NCBI GenBank assembly: GCA_964035575.1
Contig: OZ037844.1
Location: 434,001 to 498,000 of the forward strand
Reading direction: 5' to 3'
From: Rhynchopus sp. YZ270_cl-10
Taxonomy: Eukaryota > Euglenozoa > Diplonemea > Diplonemida > Diplonemidae
Length of the DNA stretch: 64,000 bases
Shown here piece after piece: positions 1-10,162 of this stretch. Position 1 is the stretch's first letter. The number at the start of each line of letters is the position of its first letter. Made by a program: the position numbers and the translations under genes. Under the pieces are notes generated by a model. It was not told the origin of the DNA, did no database searches, and worked only from the letters and a program-made list of their open reading frames with translations.

Positions 1-1393
1 CTCAGCCTTCAGACCGGGGTCTCTGGACCTCATTTTTTCCAACCCCAGTGTTTTTTCGTCGTCTATCTCCAGAAACATGGCACACCATCTGGACAGGTTA
101 TTGGAATACGGGGTTGTTAAACGTGTGTCAGCTCGTCAAACAGTGGTATTGCACGCATTCACCGTACCTAAGAAATCTGCGGGTGTTCGTTTTGTCGCAG
201 ATGGGCGTAAATTGAATAAGTTAATGTACCGGCCTCCTGAGATGCTTCTTCCGAAGATACCTCAGGTGATCGACAGAGTTCTGGAGTCTTCCTGGGCAGT
301 ACTTGCGGACGGCAAAAGTTGGTTTTACCAATTTGGCCTACACGAGGAAATCCAGGCTTTTTTCGGTATCAATCTGGGTCATCAGAGAGGAGATTTCATC
401 CAAACCAGACTCATTGCTATGTGCATGGGGTGGTCTTTCGCACCTTGTATTGCTCACCGCACTGCGAGGGTGCTCCTCCCTGATGACTCGGGTGTTACCT
501 GGGTGGACAACTTCATTGTTTTAGATAAGTCTCGCGAGGCTGTTACTTTTTCGTTTTCTCAGTTTTTAGCACGTTGTAAACACGTGAATGCTGTGCTAAA
601 CTTAGAAGATGAGTTTTACGGTGAACCGTTGCAAGTTTTTTGTGCCTTAGGAATTGAGTTTGATTTGGTGAATCACCGTTTTCGCGCTGAGCACAAGTGG
701 GTCACCAAGTTGTTAAACTGTGAGGAATGGGAAAAGGTCAAGTCAAATTCTTGCACTATTCGCCAATTTTTCAAAGTTTTTGGTTCTTTGGTGTGGAACT
801 CTTATTCTGTTCGTTCACCCCTTTGCTACCTTCCATCTTCCCTTTCTTTTATCCGTGATGTGGCGCGGACCACTACCCAGTCACCCGAGGCGTGGGACTT
901 ACCCCTCGATGTCAGGAGCTCTACCCTCGCCGAGCTCTCACTCCGTATGAGCGAAGTAGAGGTGAACAATTGGCAAGGGAAGCGTCCGACACAGGAGGTA
1001 ACTGTGTGGTCTGATGCGTCTCAGGAAGGGTGGGCGGCGGTTTTCGAAGGTGAGAAGGAAACGGTCGCTCAGGGTCTGTTTACAGAGAACCCCGAGTGGC
1101 ATATTTATATTAAAGAAATTTTTGCGGCGGCTAAAGCCATCCAACTTACCGCTTCCATGTTTAATAATAAAAAAGTTTTGTTGATGGTTGACAACATGGC
1201 TGCTGTGTACAGCATTCAACGGGGCCATTCGTCCAACTTCATCTCAAATACACTCTTGGCCAAATTATTTCGAATCGCTGAAGAAGCGAATTTGTATATC
1301 GTGTGCACTTGGGTATCTACTCTGGTTCAGAAGGCGGATCCCTTTTCACGGGATTCGAAAGCCAAGGATCCTATTTTATTGGATGAGTTGTAA
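1..1393 (+). mobile_element. Retroelement fossil: RT-RNase H region, tyrosine-recombinase (DIRS/Ngaro/VIPER-like) type
   Basis: The reading frame is open from the left edge, with an in-frame ATG at 77, so the element continues outside the window. Reverse transcriptase blocks are recognisable (VPKK.AGVRFV, ADGKSWFYQF, MGWSFAPCIA, and WVDN at the catalytic box), followed by an RNase H domain (WSDAS, KEIFAAAKAI, MVDNMAA, terminal ADPFSR). A VDN-type catalytic box with this RNase H is typical of tyrosine-recombinase retrotransposons. No recombinase, gag-like frame or flanking coding part is visible, so the copy is incomplete here. The visible frame looks uninterrupted, suggesting a fairly young copy. 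Family assignment is from motif recognition only. It is the only recognisable protein-coding domain on the plus strand. Confidence 0.72.
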
Positions 1394-1577
1394 TTCTTTT
1401 TACGGACTGGTTGGTCTTTATTTGTATAACAGTTTCGCACCGTTTTGTATCTCCACCTTAATTCTTCTAATTCGTTTCGTCTATTCCCGTTAAATTTGTT
1501 GTGGGAACTTGTCTGTAAGAATTGTTTTTCTGTTTATCTGTTCGCGTGGCGTCCCTCAGGGTCCTTAGGGTCCTGGA

Positions 1578-1640
1578 GGATGCGTCCAATGAAAATCACG
1601 TCGTGTAGAAGAGTTCAAGAATGTAGGTTTTATTATTTTT
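1578..1640 (+). repeat. 63-bp direct repeat, left copy
   Basis: Matches 2278-2340 with one difference (position 1600 against 2300), exactly 700 bp apart. It lies 185 bp past the RT-RNase H frame, so the pair may be the split direct repeats of that retroelement, but no terminal structure proves it. Between the copies (1641-2277) I see no coding sequence, only T-rich stretches and a poly(A) run near 1880. Confidence 0.85.
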
Positions 1641-2277
1641 GTATACAACAGACGAAGCGGTACGCGTACGGTTGTAAAGAAATAATACAGACCGAAATGT
1701 TTGGGCGTCTTCGGTTCGAATGATTGGAATTGTGTGTGTAGTTCAGACATAAATACTGGCTCTTCTATCTTGTTCTTTTATTCATTGTTTTCCTTTCATT
1801 GCCCTTTGCTTGTGCTCCCCGACTCCAATTCAACCAACACTTACAGAGGGGGGTCAAAAAGTTATTAGCGTTTTTCATTTAAAAAAAAAAAAAAAAAGAA
1901 GGAAAAGAGATAATTGGCGTTATTGTTGTTATTGGGATTTACAGTCTCACATTGTCTTTTTCGTTCGTTGTTCTATTTAGACACGTTGGGCCTAATGCGC
2001 CTGCACTGTTCGATGCTAGTATGTAAGCACAGAGCACCTAGGGTCTGACTATTACGCGCAGTACCGTCGAGGGACGTACTGTTGCAACGAACTTCACACC
2101 ATTTCTCCGACTGTTTAGGTAGCCGCTTACATACAGCTCACAGGCGTCGCATCTGGGCAGTTTTTCACGTGGCGTTCGCCCTCACTCTTTGTCTTCCGAC
2201 TCAGCAGCCATGGCGCGGGTCGTTTTACGAATTTTGAGGGAATAAGCTACAGTTTTGTTGAATTGAATTGGAGAAGG

Positions 2278-2340
2278 GGATGCGTCCAATGAAAATCACA
2301 TCGTGTAGAAGAGTTCAAGAATGTAGGTTTTATTATTTTT
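2278..2340 (+). repeat. 63-bp direct repeat, right copy
   Basis: Second copy of 1578-1640. It ends exactly where the truncated hAT-like MITE begins, so this base is a junction between two repeat families. Confidence 0.85.
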
Positions 2341-3055
2341 GAAATCCGAAGGTCACTTCGAAGTGACCTTCGAAAAGTGCCCTAAAAAGTGACCTTCCCC
2401 TTTTTATTTTTGAAATCCGGTGTCACGAAGTGACCTCGGATGCTTAACATGCACCGGGAACACGTTGGAGGGTCCGGATTTTTTTTTCTTTTTTGCCAAG
2501 ATCAGTGGTCTGCAGGGCTGCAGGTTGCCACAATGTACATTTTAAGCGCAATTTTTTGAAATGTTGCGTACCGTGGCTTCGCCAGAAACTTTCGTTTTAG
2601 CAAAATACGTAAGTAATTTACGGAAACTGACGATAATTACCAACGACAGTGCCATTTCATGGCAACATTTTTTAGAAATGTTGGTATCGTGGCTTCGCCA
2701 GGAACCTTTGGGTGACATGACCACCGTATCTTTCGTAAATGTACTGGGATTACTGATAAGAAGGTCCCCCACTAAACATCTGCCTCTGCTGTGTTGTGTT
2801 GTTCGTGGTAAGAAGCAAAACGGTGGTACCAGACTGCGAGAACGCAAAATTGCCTTACAAAAAAAATCGTATCTAGTACTCTGTCCCTATGATACGGCGA
2901 TAACCAGCGTCCAGTGTATGTCCGAGGAATTTGCACCTTTTCAACTTTGCTGTTCCTCTGAGGGGGGAAAGTTTTTTTTTTCCCTCCCCAAAAAACGAGA
3001 AGTGACCTTGAAGTTACCATTTTAAATTTTTTTGAGAACAGCGTTAGGACCCCTG
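2341..3055 (-). mobile_element. hAT-like MITE, truncated copy, inverted relative to 26855-27531
   Basis: The sequence is the reverse complement of the intact element at 26855-27531. It shares the palindrome GGTCACTTCGAAGTGACC, the segment around the Pst-like CTGCAG, and the outer end, which here reads TTAGGACCCCTG at 3044-3055. The other terminus, including the second TIR, is missing and replaced by the 63-bp repeat. It contains an extra internal partial duplication (two copies of a GTGGCTTCGCCAG segment near 2571 and 2691). Open frames across it are chance: the sequence is shared as DNA, not as a conserved protein. Confidence 0.8.
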
Positions 3056-3132
3056 CCTCCGGCGGAATGTGAGAATTTCTCGGAGTTCGGCACTTCATTG
3101 ATATTTGCACCAGGCACACGTGGTACACGAAT

Positions 3133-3226
3133 TATCAGTAACCTCAGTACATTTACAAAATAAACGGCAGTCATGGCAGGCATGGCACCCAAGCGAAGCC
3201 ACGGTACGCAACATTTCTAAAAATTG
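3133..3226 (+). mobile_element. hAT-like MITE, internal fragment
   Basis: About 94 bp matching the inner part of the intact element near 27175-27270 (shared ATCAGTAACCTCAGTAC and GCGAAGCCACGGTACGCAAC). No termini are present. It lies in the opposite orientation to the truncated copy only 80 bp away. Confidence 0.7.
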
Positions 3227-3259
3227 TCGACATAAATGTCACTGTCGTTGGAAGATTGG

Positions 3260-3440
3260 GAACATAGGGATTTTTGCGGAGCAAAAAAAAAATCAAACAA
3301 ATGGCGCCGCAGGCGAAAAAAAATTAGTGTACAGTGTAAAAATCTATCTTTTTACAGCACATAGTCACACACCTAACCCTTTTTTGCGGAGCAAAAAAGA
3401 GAAAATGGCGCCGCAGGCAAAAAAAAATTGAGGTACAGCC
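3260..3440. repeat. GCGGAGC / GGCGCCGCAGGC repeat, plus-orientation copy
   Basis: Two tandem-like blocks, each with TTTTTGCGGAGCAAAAA (a short hairpin-forming palindrome) followed by AATGGCGCCGCAGGC. The same pair occurs in inverse orientation at 17915-18035. 3441-3655 beyond it is poly(T) with a GTGAGATTTCTCAC palindrome; no gene is seen. Confidence 0.6.
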
Positions 3441-3747
3441 TGGATGGTGCGGTCAGCAACCCAGTTCCCCATGCTCCCGTGGTTCAACCATGATTTTTTT
3501 TTTTTTTTTTTTTTCCTGCAGGTGAGATTTCTCACCTCACTTTTTTTTTTTTGTGAGATTTCTCACCCCAAAATCTCACCGTGGGAAACACTGGGGGGGG
3601 TAAAATCAGGTGGTGTAGGCGAAAAACCGCAAAATTCGGCCGGGGCCCGGGCCCCGACTTAGGGGTATACCCGAGGGGGCGAGGGGAGGGGAGTGGACAA
3701 GAACGGAGCTTTTTGTTCTGGTTGTTGTTGGTCGACGCTCCCTGGCA

Positions 3748-5086
3748 TCATTCTTCTGCACCGTGCTTGAGGAGAACCTCCATCACATCTGTATGTTGTT
3801 TCTTCCTCGCATAATACAACGCAGTGAGGCCAAACATATTTCTGTGGTTCACATCCACCTTGTTCAAGCCCACAAGATAGCGCACAGTCTCGACGTCACT
3901 AAAGAGCTGCATGCATGAGAATTGCGTCACTAAAGTCGTCCACAACACGCACGTCCGCACCTGCTTCGACTAACATCTGCACAATTTCGAGTCCCCGACC
4001 CTCACAAGCAGAGCGAAGAGGTGTGACACCATGGGCTGCAGTCCTTGCATCGACGTCTGCCCCTGCATCAATCAGCATCTGCATCACATCTGGGTATTTC
4101 TGTAACACTGCGTGGTGCAGTGAATCAAGTCCCGAAATATTTGAGTGATTCACATCCACCTCAGGCATGCACAGAAGAGTACGCACAGTCTCGGTACGTC
4201 TATTGACAGCCGCAAGGCTGAGACATGTCTCCCCAAAGTTGTCTGTGACACACACGTCCGCACCTGCCTTGAGCAGCACCTCCACAACACGGAGATGCCC
4301 ATGCTTGCTCGCCACGAGGAGTGGCGAACGTCCTTGGTAGTCCTTCCCTCGATATCTGCACCTGCATCAATGAGCACCTCCACCACATCGGCATGGTTTT
4401 CCACAGCTGCAGCGAGCACCGCAGTGTAGCCATCGTTATCCTTGTGATTCACGTCCACTTGCGGAAAGCCCACAAGATAGCGCACAGTCTCGGTGTGTCC
4501 AGATCCTGCAGCCAGTCTAAGACATGTCAATCCAGCGTCGACACTGGCTCGTACTTCCGCACCTGCTTCCACCAACATCTTCACAACTGATAAGTCTCCT
4601 TCTCCTGAATAACAAACCCAGTTCAGAGGCGAATGTCCCATGTCGTTCTCCATCTCGATGTCTGCCCCTGCATCAATGAGCACCTGACACACTGCAGGGT
4701 CCTGGACAGGCAAGGTACTCCTGCCCGTGTGGGACAAACGCAACGTTGCTGCAGACTGACTTCCAATGCTGCAAGAGGACCTCCGTGCACGCAGTGTGGT
4801 CTGCGTGGACGCACTCACTCAGCAGCATCCCGAAGCCCATCTGCGTTGTCTCAACATACGGAAGAAGCAGTGCGAGGCATTCATCGTGGTTCCCTCTGCA
4901 CGCCTCGTGCACAGCATCGAAGGCAACCGTTTTGCTGTCTGTGTCTGGGCTGAGCTTCTCAAGTCCCACCCGCACGGCAGTCGTGTCGCCGTTCCTGGCA
5001 GCCTCCACCAAGACCTCGTCTGCAGAAAGCTTTCTTCTCTTTGGTGCCTTCTCGTCAGGTGTGCTGTCTGCGTGTCGCTTCGACAT
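3748..5086 (-). pseudogene. ANK-A: broken ankyrin-repeat family gene (about three frameshifts)
   Basis: Starts with the family N-terminus (MSKRHADSTPDEKAPKRRK) at 5086 and ends with the family C-terminus (QVLLKHGAEE-like, here EVLLKHGAEE) at 3748, but the frame changes three times: near 4715, just after VPHGQE, where a few bases are missing; near 4330, inside an ankyrin repeat at IEGRTTKD; and near 3910, after MHAAL. The total span of 1339 bp corresponds to about 446 residues, the three-super-repeat length class. Its closest relative is ANK-B next door, with which it shares both flanks, so it looks like one half of a recent tandem duplication that has decayed. A translated product would stop at about 137 residues, covering only the N-terminal domain with its basic cluster. 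Confidence 0.85.
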
Positions 5087-5340
5087 GGTTTTTGAAGATG
5101 TTGATATTCAATGTTGTTTATTTTATGCTGTTTCTTTTTGTGGAGGTTGTGAGGTGAGTGGTGGGTGTCCCTGAACTGCCTCTCACCCCTGACAAGCATA
5201 CAGCCACAGTGGAAACGGGTGGTGTGGAAGTCTCCCTCCTGAGGGTGTTGGGAATCCATCTGCCTTGAGACGAGGAGGGTGAGGGAGGGAATCTTTGTTT
5301 GTGTCCTTAATTTTTTTCAGCTTTTTCCCCCCCTTTTTTA

Positions 5341-5592
5341 CGATAACCTACAGTGCAGGCAGGTTTAGTGCATGCACTTGGCCCTCTCTTCCCCCCTTCT
5401 GACCACATCTCCTTGCTCCACATGGGGTTCCACACCACTCAAGGCAGTGGGGGACAGTTTCCCTGTTCTTCTTCCAAGGGTATTACACAGACAGCACACA
5501 TCTCCTTCTCTCCTTTCATTGTACAATAGAACGAGTAGTTGAAACGTGCTTAAAGAGCTAAGAAGAGGGATACGTGGTTCCAATATTATGCT
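5341..5592. repeat. Tandem-duplication flank shared by ANK-A and ANK-B, copy 1
   Basis: About 250 bp nearly identical to 7444-7700 (both begin CGATAACCTACAGTGCAGG). With the shared 3' flanks at 3655-3747 and 5852-5947 (GACTTAGGGGTATACC and GGAGTGGACAAGAA), this shows that A and B arose as a duplicated block of about 2.1-2.2 kb. 5593-5851 is otherwise unremarkable. Confidence 0.8.
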
Positions 5593-5947
5593 TATTTTCA
5601 TCCAGTCCACCTGATTTGTACCCCTGAGGACCGCACAATCAAAACCCACCCCTGTTTCCCTATATTCCCCCACAACCCGCCAAAGTCACTCTTTTTCAAG
5701 GAGAGGGAAGGAGGGTGTGTTCCGCGCACCATTCTCCTTGGGACACCTTCGACCCCGCTTTGTTCGTTTGTAGGTCGCTTTCTGGGATGACGAGATCATA
5801 CAGTGCTCACTGGGGGGTGTCGAATACAAGAACGGGTAAGAAAGCCCTGCCCCGACTTAGGGGTATACCTAAGGGAGTGAGGGGGAGGGGAGTGGACAAG
5901 AATGGAGCTTTTTGTTCTGGTTGTTGTTTGGTCGACGCTCCCTGGCA

Positions 5948-7306
5948 TCATTCTTCTGCACCGTGCTTGAGGAGAACCTGCTCCACATCTGCATGTTGTT
6001 TCTGCCTCGCATGGCACAACGCAGTGTAGCCGAACAAATTTCTGTGGTTCACATCCACCTTGTTCAAGCCCACAAGATAGCGCACAGTCTCGACGTCACT
6101 ATAAAGAGCTGCATGCAGGAGACACGTGTTACTAAAGTCGTCCACAACACGCACGTCCGCACCTGCTTCCACTAAAATCTTCACAATGTCGAGTCCCCGA
6201 CCCTCACAAGCAAAGCAAAGAGGTGTGCTTCCATTATAGTGTGCAGTCCTTGCATCGACGTCTGCCCCTGCATCAATCAGAACCTGCATCACGTCTGGGT
6301 ACTTCTGTAACACTGCGTGGTGCAGTGAATCAAGTCTCGAAAAGTTTGTGCGAGTCACGTCCACCTCAGGCATGCACAGAAGAGTACGCACAGTCTCGGT
6401 ACGTCTATTGACAGCCGCAAGGGAAAGACATGTCTCCCCAAGTTCATCTGTGACACACACGTCCGCACCTGCCTTGAGCAGCACCTCCACAACACGGAGA
6501 TGCCCATGCTTGCTTGCCACGAGGAGTGGCGAACGTCCTTGAAAATCCTTCACCTCGATGTCAGCTCCTGCATCAATGAGCACCTCCACCACATCTGCAT
6601 ATTTTTCATCAGCTGCATAGAGCACCGCAGTGCGGCCGAACCTGTCCTTGTGATTCACGTCCACTTCCGGCAAGCCCACAAGATAGTGCATAGTCTCGAT
6701 GTGCCCACATCGCGCAGCCATCATAGCATATGTTAATCCACCGTTGCCACTGGCTCGTACTTCCGCACCTGATTCAACCAACATCTTCACAACTTCGAGG
6801 GCTCCAGAATCACAAGCCCAGTGCAGAGGCGAACGTCCCATGTCGTCCCTTGCCTCGATGTCTGCCCCTGCATCAATGAGCACCTGACACACTGCAGGGT
6901 CCTCCCACATGGCTGGACAGGGTCGGTCATCTTCTTCCTCCTGCCCGTGTGGGACAAACGCAACGTTGCTGCAGACTGACTTCCAATGCTGCAAGAGGAC
7001 CTCCGTGCACGCAGTGTGGTCTGCGTGGACGCACTCACTCAGCAGCATCCCGAAGCCCATCTGCGTTGTCTCAACATACGGAAGAAGCAGTGCGAGGCAT
7101 TCATCGTGGTTCCCTCTGCATGCCTCGTGCACAGCATCGAAGGCAACCTTTTTGTTATTTGTGTCTGGGCTGAGCTTCTCAAGTCCCACCCGCACGGCAG
7201 TCGTGTCGCCGTTCCTGGCAGCCTCCACCAAGACCGAGTCTGCAGAAAGCTTTCTTCTCTTTGGTGCCTTCTCGTCAGGTGTGCTGTCTGCGTGTCGCTT
7301 CGACAT
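5948..7306 (-). CDS. ANK-B: ankyrin-repeat protein, 452 aa
   Basis: Intact family member. The N-terminal 130 residues are the family-specific domain, opening with a bipartite nuclear-localisation-like stretch (KR at 3-4, KRRK at 16-19). Ankyrin repeats follow in super-repeats of three (about 100 residues): LIDAGADIE..GRSPLHWAC, then VKMLVESGAEVR..A, then TVRYLVGLPEVDVNHKD. Three super-repeats are present, then the C-terminal cap ending VEQVLLKHGAEE. Ankyrin stacks are protein-interaction scaffolds; no enzymatic domain is present. The ATG is chosen because it follows the family leader and is conserved in nine of ten loci. Location in the nucleus is inferred from the basic cluster only. Confidence 0.9.
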   Translation of the reverse strand: MSKRHADSTPDEKAPKRRKLSADSVLVEAARNGDTTAVRVGLEKLSPDTNNKKVAFDAVHEACRGNHDECLALLLPYVETTQMGFGMLLSECVHADHTACTEVLLQHWKSVCSNVAFVPHGQEEEDDRPCPAMWEDPAVCQVLIDAGADIEARDDMGRSPLHWACDSGALEVVKMLVESGAEVRASGNGGLTYAMMAARCGHIETMHYLVGLPEVDVNHKDRFGRTAVLYAADEKYADVVEVLIDAGADIEVKDFQGRSPLLVASKHGHLRVVEVLLKAGADVCVTDELGETCLSLAAVNRRTETVRTLLCMPEVDVTRTNFSRLDSLHHAVLQKYPDVMQVLIDAGADVDARTAHYNGSTPLCFACEGRGLDIVKILVEAGADVRVVDDFSNTCLLHAALYSDVETVRYLVGLNKVDVNHRNLFGYTALCHARQKQHADVEQVLLKHGAEE

Positions 7307-7443
7307 GGTTTGTGAAGATGTTGATATTCAATGTTGTGTCTTTTATGCTGTTTCTTTTTGTGGAGGTTGTGAGGTGAGTGGTGGGTGTCGAGGGGGTCTT
7401 TGTTCCACCTAAATTATATTCAGTATTTTTCTCTCCTTTTTTA

Positions 7444-7700
7444 CGATAACCTACAGTGCAGGCAGGTTTAGTGCATGCACTTGGCCCTCTCTTCCCTCCT
7501 TCTGGCTACATCTCCTTGCTCCACATGGGGTTCCACACCACTCAAGGCAGTGGGGGACAGTTTCCCTGTTCTTCTTCCAAGGGTATTACACAGACAGCAC
7601 ACATCTCCTTCTCTCCTTTCATTGTACAATAGAACGAGTAGTTGAAACGTGCTTAAAGAGCTAAGAAGAGGGATACGTGGTTCCAATAGCATGCTTATTT
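7444..7700. repeat. Tandem-duplication flank shared by ANK-A and ANK-B, copy 2
   Basis: Second copy of 5341-5592. After it the two loci diverge abruptly at a poly(A) stretch near 7710. 7710-7927 contains poly(A) and poly(T) runs and no gene. Confidence 0.8.
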
Positions 7701-7927
7701 TCATCCAGCCAAAAAAAAAAGAAAACAAAAAACTTCGTCCTTTTGCCCAACGTCAGAGGAGGGCAAGCAAGGAGTACTCGGGTGGCCATTTCTTCTCTTG
7801 ATGTGCGTTTTTTTTTTTTTTTTTATGCATGGGAAACCACACCCATAGCCTGGTTCAGGCTAAGAGAGATAGAGGGATGAAGCAGTAAATAAAGACCATT
7901 GTCACTCAAACCTGTTATGTATGTGTC

Positions 7928-8036
7928 TCATGAAAAATGGCCAGTGCATGTTGGCATAAACAGGGTTACCATCTTGACTGACACCATGTACGATGCCGGC
8001 CGCGGATGAATGCTCGCAAAAAGAATAAAAAAAGAG
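7928..8036. repeat. Dispersed repeat with ATGAAAAATGGCCA, copy 1
   Basis: About 105 bp matching 11463-11558 (shared ATGAAAAATGGCCA, TTGGCATAAACA, CGCGGATGAA and GCTCGCAAAAA). It carries no coding signal. It is followed by a T30-class homopolymer at 8108-8138 and, to 8480, nothing recognisable. Confidence 0.65.
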
Positions 8037-8105
8037 GGAAATATATCCGTTTCGCTTGATCAGATCTCGACCGTTTGTTGCATTGCACGCTTCCACCTGC
8101 CGACA

Positions 8106-8139
<34 letters not shown>

Positions 8140-8480
8140 AAAAAATTGATTGTTTCCAGCACACGCGGACTGTGTCAGTGTGTGATGGTATATGATTATT
8201 GCCTGAAGTACAGAAAATGGGAGTGTCGGTGGCGGAGCACAAAAGAGGTAAAATGAGAAACATATCGGGTGGGGTCTCTGATCTAATCTGTGCGACGAAT
8301 ATATTTCCCCTAACACGCCATGTTTGGCCAGGGCCTCTCCAGCGCGTCAGTTGCAAAAAAAAAAAACGGTTGGGAGGAAACTAAGCCTCTTGTGATTCGT
8401 TGTCGCGCAGCATTAGCTGCGAGGGATTCCACAAAGCGCGTTGTCAGGGATGATGTCGTTTCCCCAAACAAAAGGTTGGT

Positions 8481-8513
8481 AGGATGAACCTGAGCCTCAA
8501 GTACTTAGCCACC
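8481..8513. repeat. Dispersed motif GATGAACCTRAGCCTC, representative copy
   Basis: A short motif (AGGATGAACCTGAGCCTC followed by CTTAGCCACC) that recurs at about 14981, 15098, 15811, 23910, 39512 and 60416, often after an A-rich run and TTTATAAGATG. Read on the minus strand it gives TGGCTAAG..GGTTCATC, which loosely resembles pol III A and B boxes but with spacing too short for a tRNA. Several copies lie downstream of minus-strand genes (sirtuin, channel, CAP-Gly, PARP-kinase). Function unknown. Confidence 0.45.
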
Positions 8514-8783
8514 TTTTAAAATAAATATAGGAAGAATCCCGGACGCCAAGTACACCGAAAAAGGAAGCCAATAGAAGTAAGAAGAACAAGACGGATGCAC
8601 AAACATCAAAAACAGCAATAAAAAGAGAAAAGAACGAACCGTGGAAAAAAAAAAAGCTAGCCCCAAGAAGGAAACACCTTCAAAAACACAAAAAAAGGAA
8701 ACTCAAGGAGAAAAAAAAAGGTTGACTTGAAATACAAAGCCCTCTCGTGACAGTGTACCAAACAAAAAACAACACAAAAAAAA

Positions 8784-9224
8784 ACAAGTAATTGCTATCG
8801 GAAAAAAAACGGGGTGTGGTGTGGAACTCCATCCTGTAGAAATAATCTACAACACGCCCAGCATTCTGCTCTTCTGCAGGTATGCTAACGCTCTTCGTAC
8901 GCTGCCAGACCCACTGGGACGCCAGCATCTGAAACGTTCAAGAAGGGGGGCTGTCCTCTTCGTCCAGCACCATCTGCTCGATAGCGTTGTTGGACGCCCG
9001 CTCGGCAGGCTCGGCGTGGTCCAGCTCGTTTTTGCCCACAGGCTCCCCACATTGTCGTCGTCGTTGGAGCAGTGCGGAAGGAACACAGAATGCACAGACT
9101 ACAACACATCGATCACACCAGGCGCATCAGCACCTCCAGCAAATCGCCAGGATGCTACGGTGGTTTCGAAAATCGCGCGGAGTTTTCCACAGCACACCCC
9201 GCTTTTTTCTTAGCAATTACTTGT
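8784..9224. mobile_element. Inverted-repeat element with 47-bp arms and captured GC-rich insert
   Basis: Arms 8784-8830 and 9178-9224 are inverted copies (ACAAGTAATTGCT..GGGGTGT) with a few mismatches. A second copy at 30859-31001 has the same arms with only a short centre, so the 8875-9177 segment here is an insertion between the arms. The insert is clearly richer in G and C than its surroundings and carries a protein-like frame on minus (see 8938-9133). The element sits directly beside the tandem array at 9246-10111, and the same pairing occurs at the second locus. Confidence 0.75.
8938..9133 (-). pseudogene. Captured gene fragment: acidic protein C-terminus inside the inverted-repeat element
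   Basis: On minus, the frame ending at the TGA at 8938-8940 reads through LLQRRRQCGEPVGKNELDH and continues AEPAERASNNAIEQMVLDE to a short acidic tail EDSPPS. It is preceded by a cysteine-rich stretch (WCDRCVVVCAFCVPS). Codons are GC-rich, unlike the flanking element, and the frame has no start codon and meets a stop upstream. The parent gene is not in the window and I do not recognise the family. A genuine terminal exon of a host gene invaded by the element is the alternative. Confidence 0.4.
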
Positions 9225-9245
9225 CCTTGTTGTTATTGTTGTTTT

Positions 9246-10111
9246 CAACCACCTTCCTTCAACCCTTGTAGGATCAGTTGTTATTTTTTTCGCGAAAACA
9301 TGAAATTACACATTTCAAGAGAACAAATTAAAAAGGGTCCTTATTTGCATTTTTGGGCTCCGCCCGTGCAGTGGTGGGGTCAATCTCGAAAATTGGACAA
9401 TTTTTTGATCACTTAAATTTTGAGAAATATGAGCCCGGTTCCTTATACGTGGGGCCCATTTTCGGCTAAAATTTTCCTCAAAATCTGGTTTTGTAAAATT
9501 GACCCTTTACTCCCCCCCCACATCGATTTCAATACTATACCTTACTTCACCTACGGTTACCCTTACAGGGGGGTGAAGGAAGGTAAGTTGAAAAAGGGTC
9601 CTTATTTGCATTTTTGGGCTCCGCCCGTGCAGTGGTGGGGTCAATCTCGAAAATTGGACAATTTTTTGATCACTTAAATTTTGAGAAATATGAGCCCGGT
9701 TCCTTATACGTGGGGCCCATTTTCGGCTAAAATTTTCCTCAAAATCTGGTTTTGTAAAATTGACCCTTTACTCCCCCCCCACATCGATTTCAATACTATA
9801 CCTTACTTCACCTACGGTTACCCTTACAGGGGGGTGAAGGAAGGTAAGTTGAAAAGGGTCCTTATTTGCATTTTTGGGCTCCGCCCGTGCAGTGGTGGGG
9901 TCAATCTCGAAAATTGGACAATTTTTTGATCACTTAAATTTTGAGAAATATGAGCCCGGTTCCTTATACGTGGGGCCCATTTTCGGCTAAAATTTTCCTC
10001 AAAATCTGGTTTTGTAAAATTGACCCTTTACTCCCCCCCCACATCGATTTCAATACTATACCTTACTTCACCTACGGTTACCCTTACAGGGGGGTGAAGG
10101 AAGGTAAGTTG
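9246..10111. repeat. TIR-bounded tandem array, three 260/261-bp units
   Basis: Units repeat at 9431, 9692 and 9952 (same phase point). The array is enclosed by an imperfect inverted repeat: CAACCACCTTCCTTCAACCC at the left (from 9246) and GGGTGAAGGAAGGTAAGTTG at the right end (10111). Since every unit ends with the right-hand motif, the units look like an internal amplification within a small TIR element. Every unit carries AAGGTAAGT, a perfect match to the standard 5' splice-site consensus. Open frames such as MRNMSPVPYTWGPF simply follow the repeat and are not judged coding. Confidence 0.85.
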
Positions 10112-10162
10112 AAAAAACGTGGATTTACTCTCTGAATGAGCACCCCCCTTTTACGTTAACAC

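Noticed and set aside
938-1228. Minus-strand frame inside the RT-RNase H region
   Set aside because: Antisense shadow of the RNase H coding sequence.
2561-3025. 154-residue plus frame in the truncated MITE
   Set aside because: The intact relative at 26855-27531 does not preserve the frame; the homology is at DNA level.
8460-8520. tRNA or pol III gene suggested by GGTTCATCC and TGGCTAAG
   Set aside because: Box spacing is too short, no cloverleaf arms can be drawn around it, and copies are scattered as a repeat motif.
9420-9929. Repeated frame MRNMSPVPYTWGPFSAKIF in the arrays
   Set aside because: It follows the tandem unit exactly; 260-263-bp unit lengths would break a continuous repeat protein, and no start or leader supports translation.
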